The position numbers were made by a program, and so were the translations under genes. From contig JAGWAE010000005.1 of the NCBI GenBank assembly GCA_018302135.1, positions 1 through 35,553 on the forward strand: a DNA stretch of 35,553 nt, read 5' to 3'. This DNA comes from Candidatus Woesearchaeota archaeon. Lineage in GTDB: Archaea; Nanobdellota; Nanobdellia; SCGC-AAA011-G17; PNOQ01. The notes under the pieces are model-generated. The model was not told where the DNA came from, did not search any database, and saw nothing but the letters and a program-made list of their open reading frames with translations. The first letter of the stretch is position 1, and each line of letters starts with the position of its first letter. This document shows positions 35,182-35,553 of the stretch, in pieces.

Positions 35182-35553
35182 TTATTTAACAATTATTGCA
35201 CTATCTATTGCCGTTTTAGCCAGTTCAAGTTTTTCTTTGTTCTCTGAGTAAATTGTGAATAGTTTTTCTCCCTTTTTTATTTCATTATTTACTTTTTTAT
35301 ACAGATATAATCCTGCTCCTTTGTTTGATGGTGCACCGCCTAATGGGGGCTGAATCGGCACTATTATTGCTTGGATTGGCGGAATAGCTGGGGTTTGAGT
35401 CGCCGTTGGGGCATTTTGGGTCAAATTCGGCGTTACCTGCGTTTCGGGCTCGGTTATGGATAGTCTGGTCTGAATTTGTATAGATTCGGGGATAAAATGT
35501 GTAGATTTGGTGGTGGTGGCAATTTCAATGGATATCGGGGTTACTACTGGCGG
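35182..35553 (-). CDS. AMP/thymidine phosphorylase-like C-terminal end; upstream portion anomalous; truncated by window edge
   Basis: GGAPSNKGAGLYLYKKVNNEIKKGEKLFTIYSENKEKLELAK matches the pyrimidine-nucleoside phosphorylase C-terminal pattern; the upstream in-frame peptide does not. Confidence 0.5.
   Translation of the reverse strand, partial: PPVVTPISIEIATTTKSTHFIPESIQIQTRLSITEPETQVTPNLTQNAPTATQTPAIPPIQAIIVPIQPPLGGAPSNKGAGLYLYKKVNNEIKKGEKLFTIYSENKEKLELAKTAIDSAIIVK

Noticed and set aside
1-35553. CRISPR array, IS element or long direct repeats
   Set aside because: No regularly spaced repeats, transposase or integrase motifs, or terminal inverted repeats were seen by eye.
35330-35553. Diversity-generating retroelement variable region as explanation of the anomalous window end
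   Set aside because: No reverse transcriptase or template repeat is visible, and changes are not confined to one base.

Overview
AT-rich archaeal chromosome segment. Gene content (aRF1, PCNA, RpoL, TFS, L31e/L39e/S19e, Cbf5, Hjc, aMBF1) is archaeal; small compact proteins, an S-layer gene and many pilin-like and membrane-anchored surface proteins suggest a DPANN lineage (Woesearchaeota/Pacearchaeota-like). That placement is inference only. Sections: (i) 1-6.4 kb, a cluster of single-TM extracellular proteins, including an alpha/alpha-toroid + Cys-repeat protein and a lamin-tail-domain protein; (ii) 6.4-21 kb, information-processing genes (Hjc, a 53-aa histone-fold protein, class II LysRS, Cbf5, L31e, L39e, S19e, CysRS, ValRS, aRF1, ScpB) with one tRNA; (iii) 21.4-23.9 kb, aMBF1, RpoL, signal peptidase, TFS, PCNA; (iv) 23.9-30.6 kb, a co-directional cluster of five pilin-like proteins plus a 1207-aa Cys-rich giant; (v) 30.6-34 kb, an S-layer gene with a structured leader and a paralogous pair of secreted proteins; (vi) 34-35.5 kb, a tRNA, a winged-helix/7TM pair and an AMP-phosphorylase-like C-terminus that runs into a compositionally odd window end. 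Best-supported unusual observations: two tRNAs (Phe-GAA, D-loop intron; Ser-UGA, intron inside the 5' anticodon stem) carry non-canonical introns whose bulge-helix-bulge folds predict exact restoration of normal tRNAs. The best candidate for an undescribed system is the five-pilin/giant-protein cluster.
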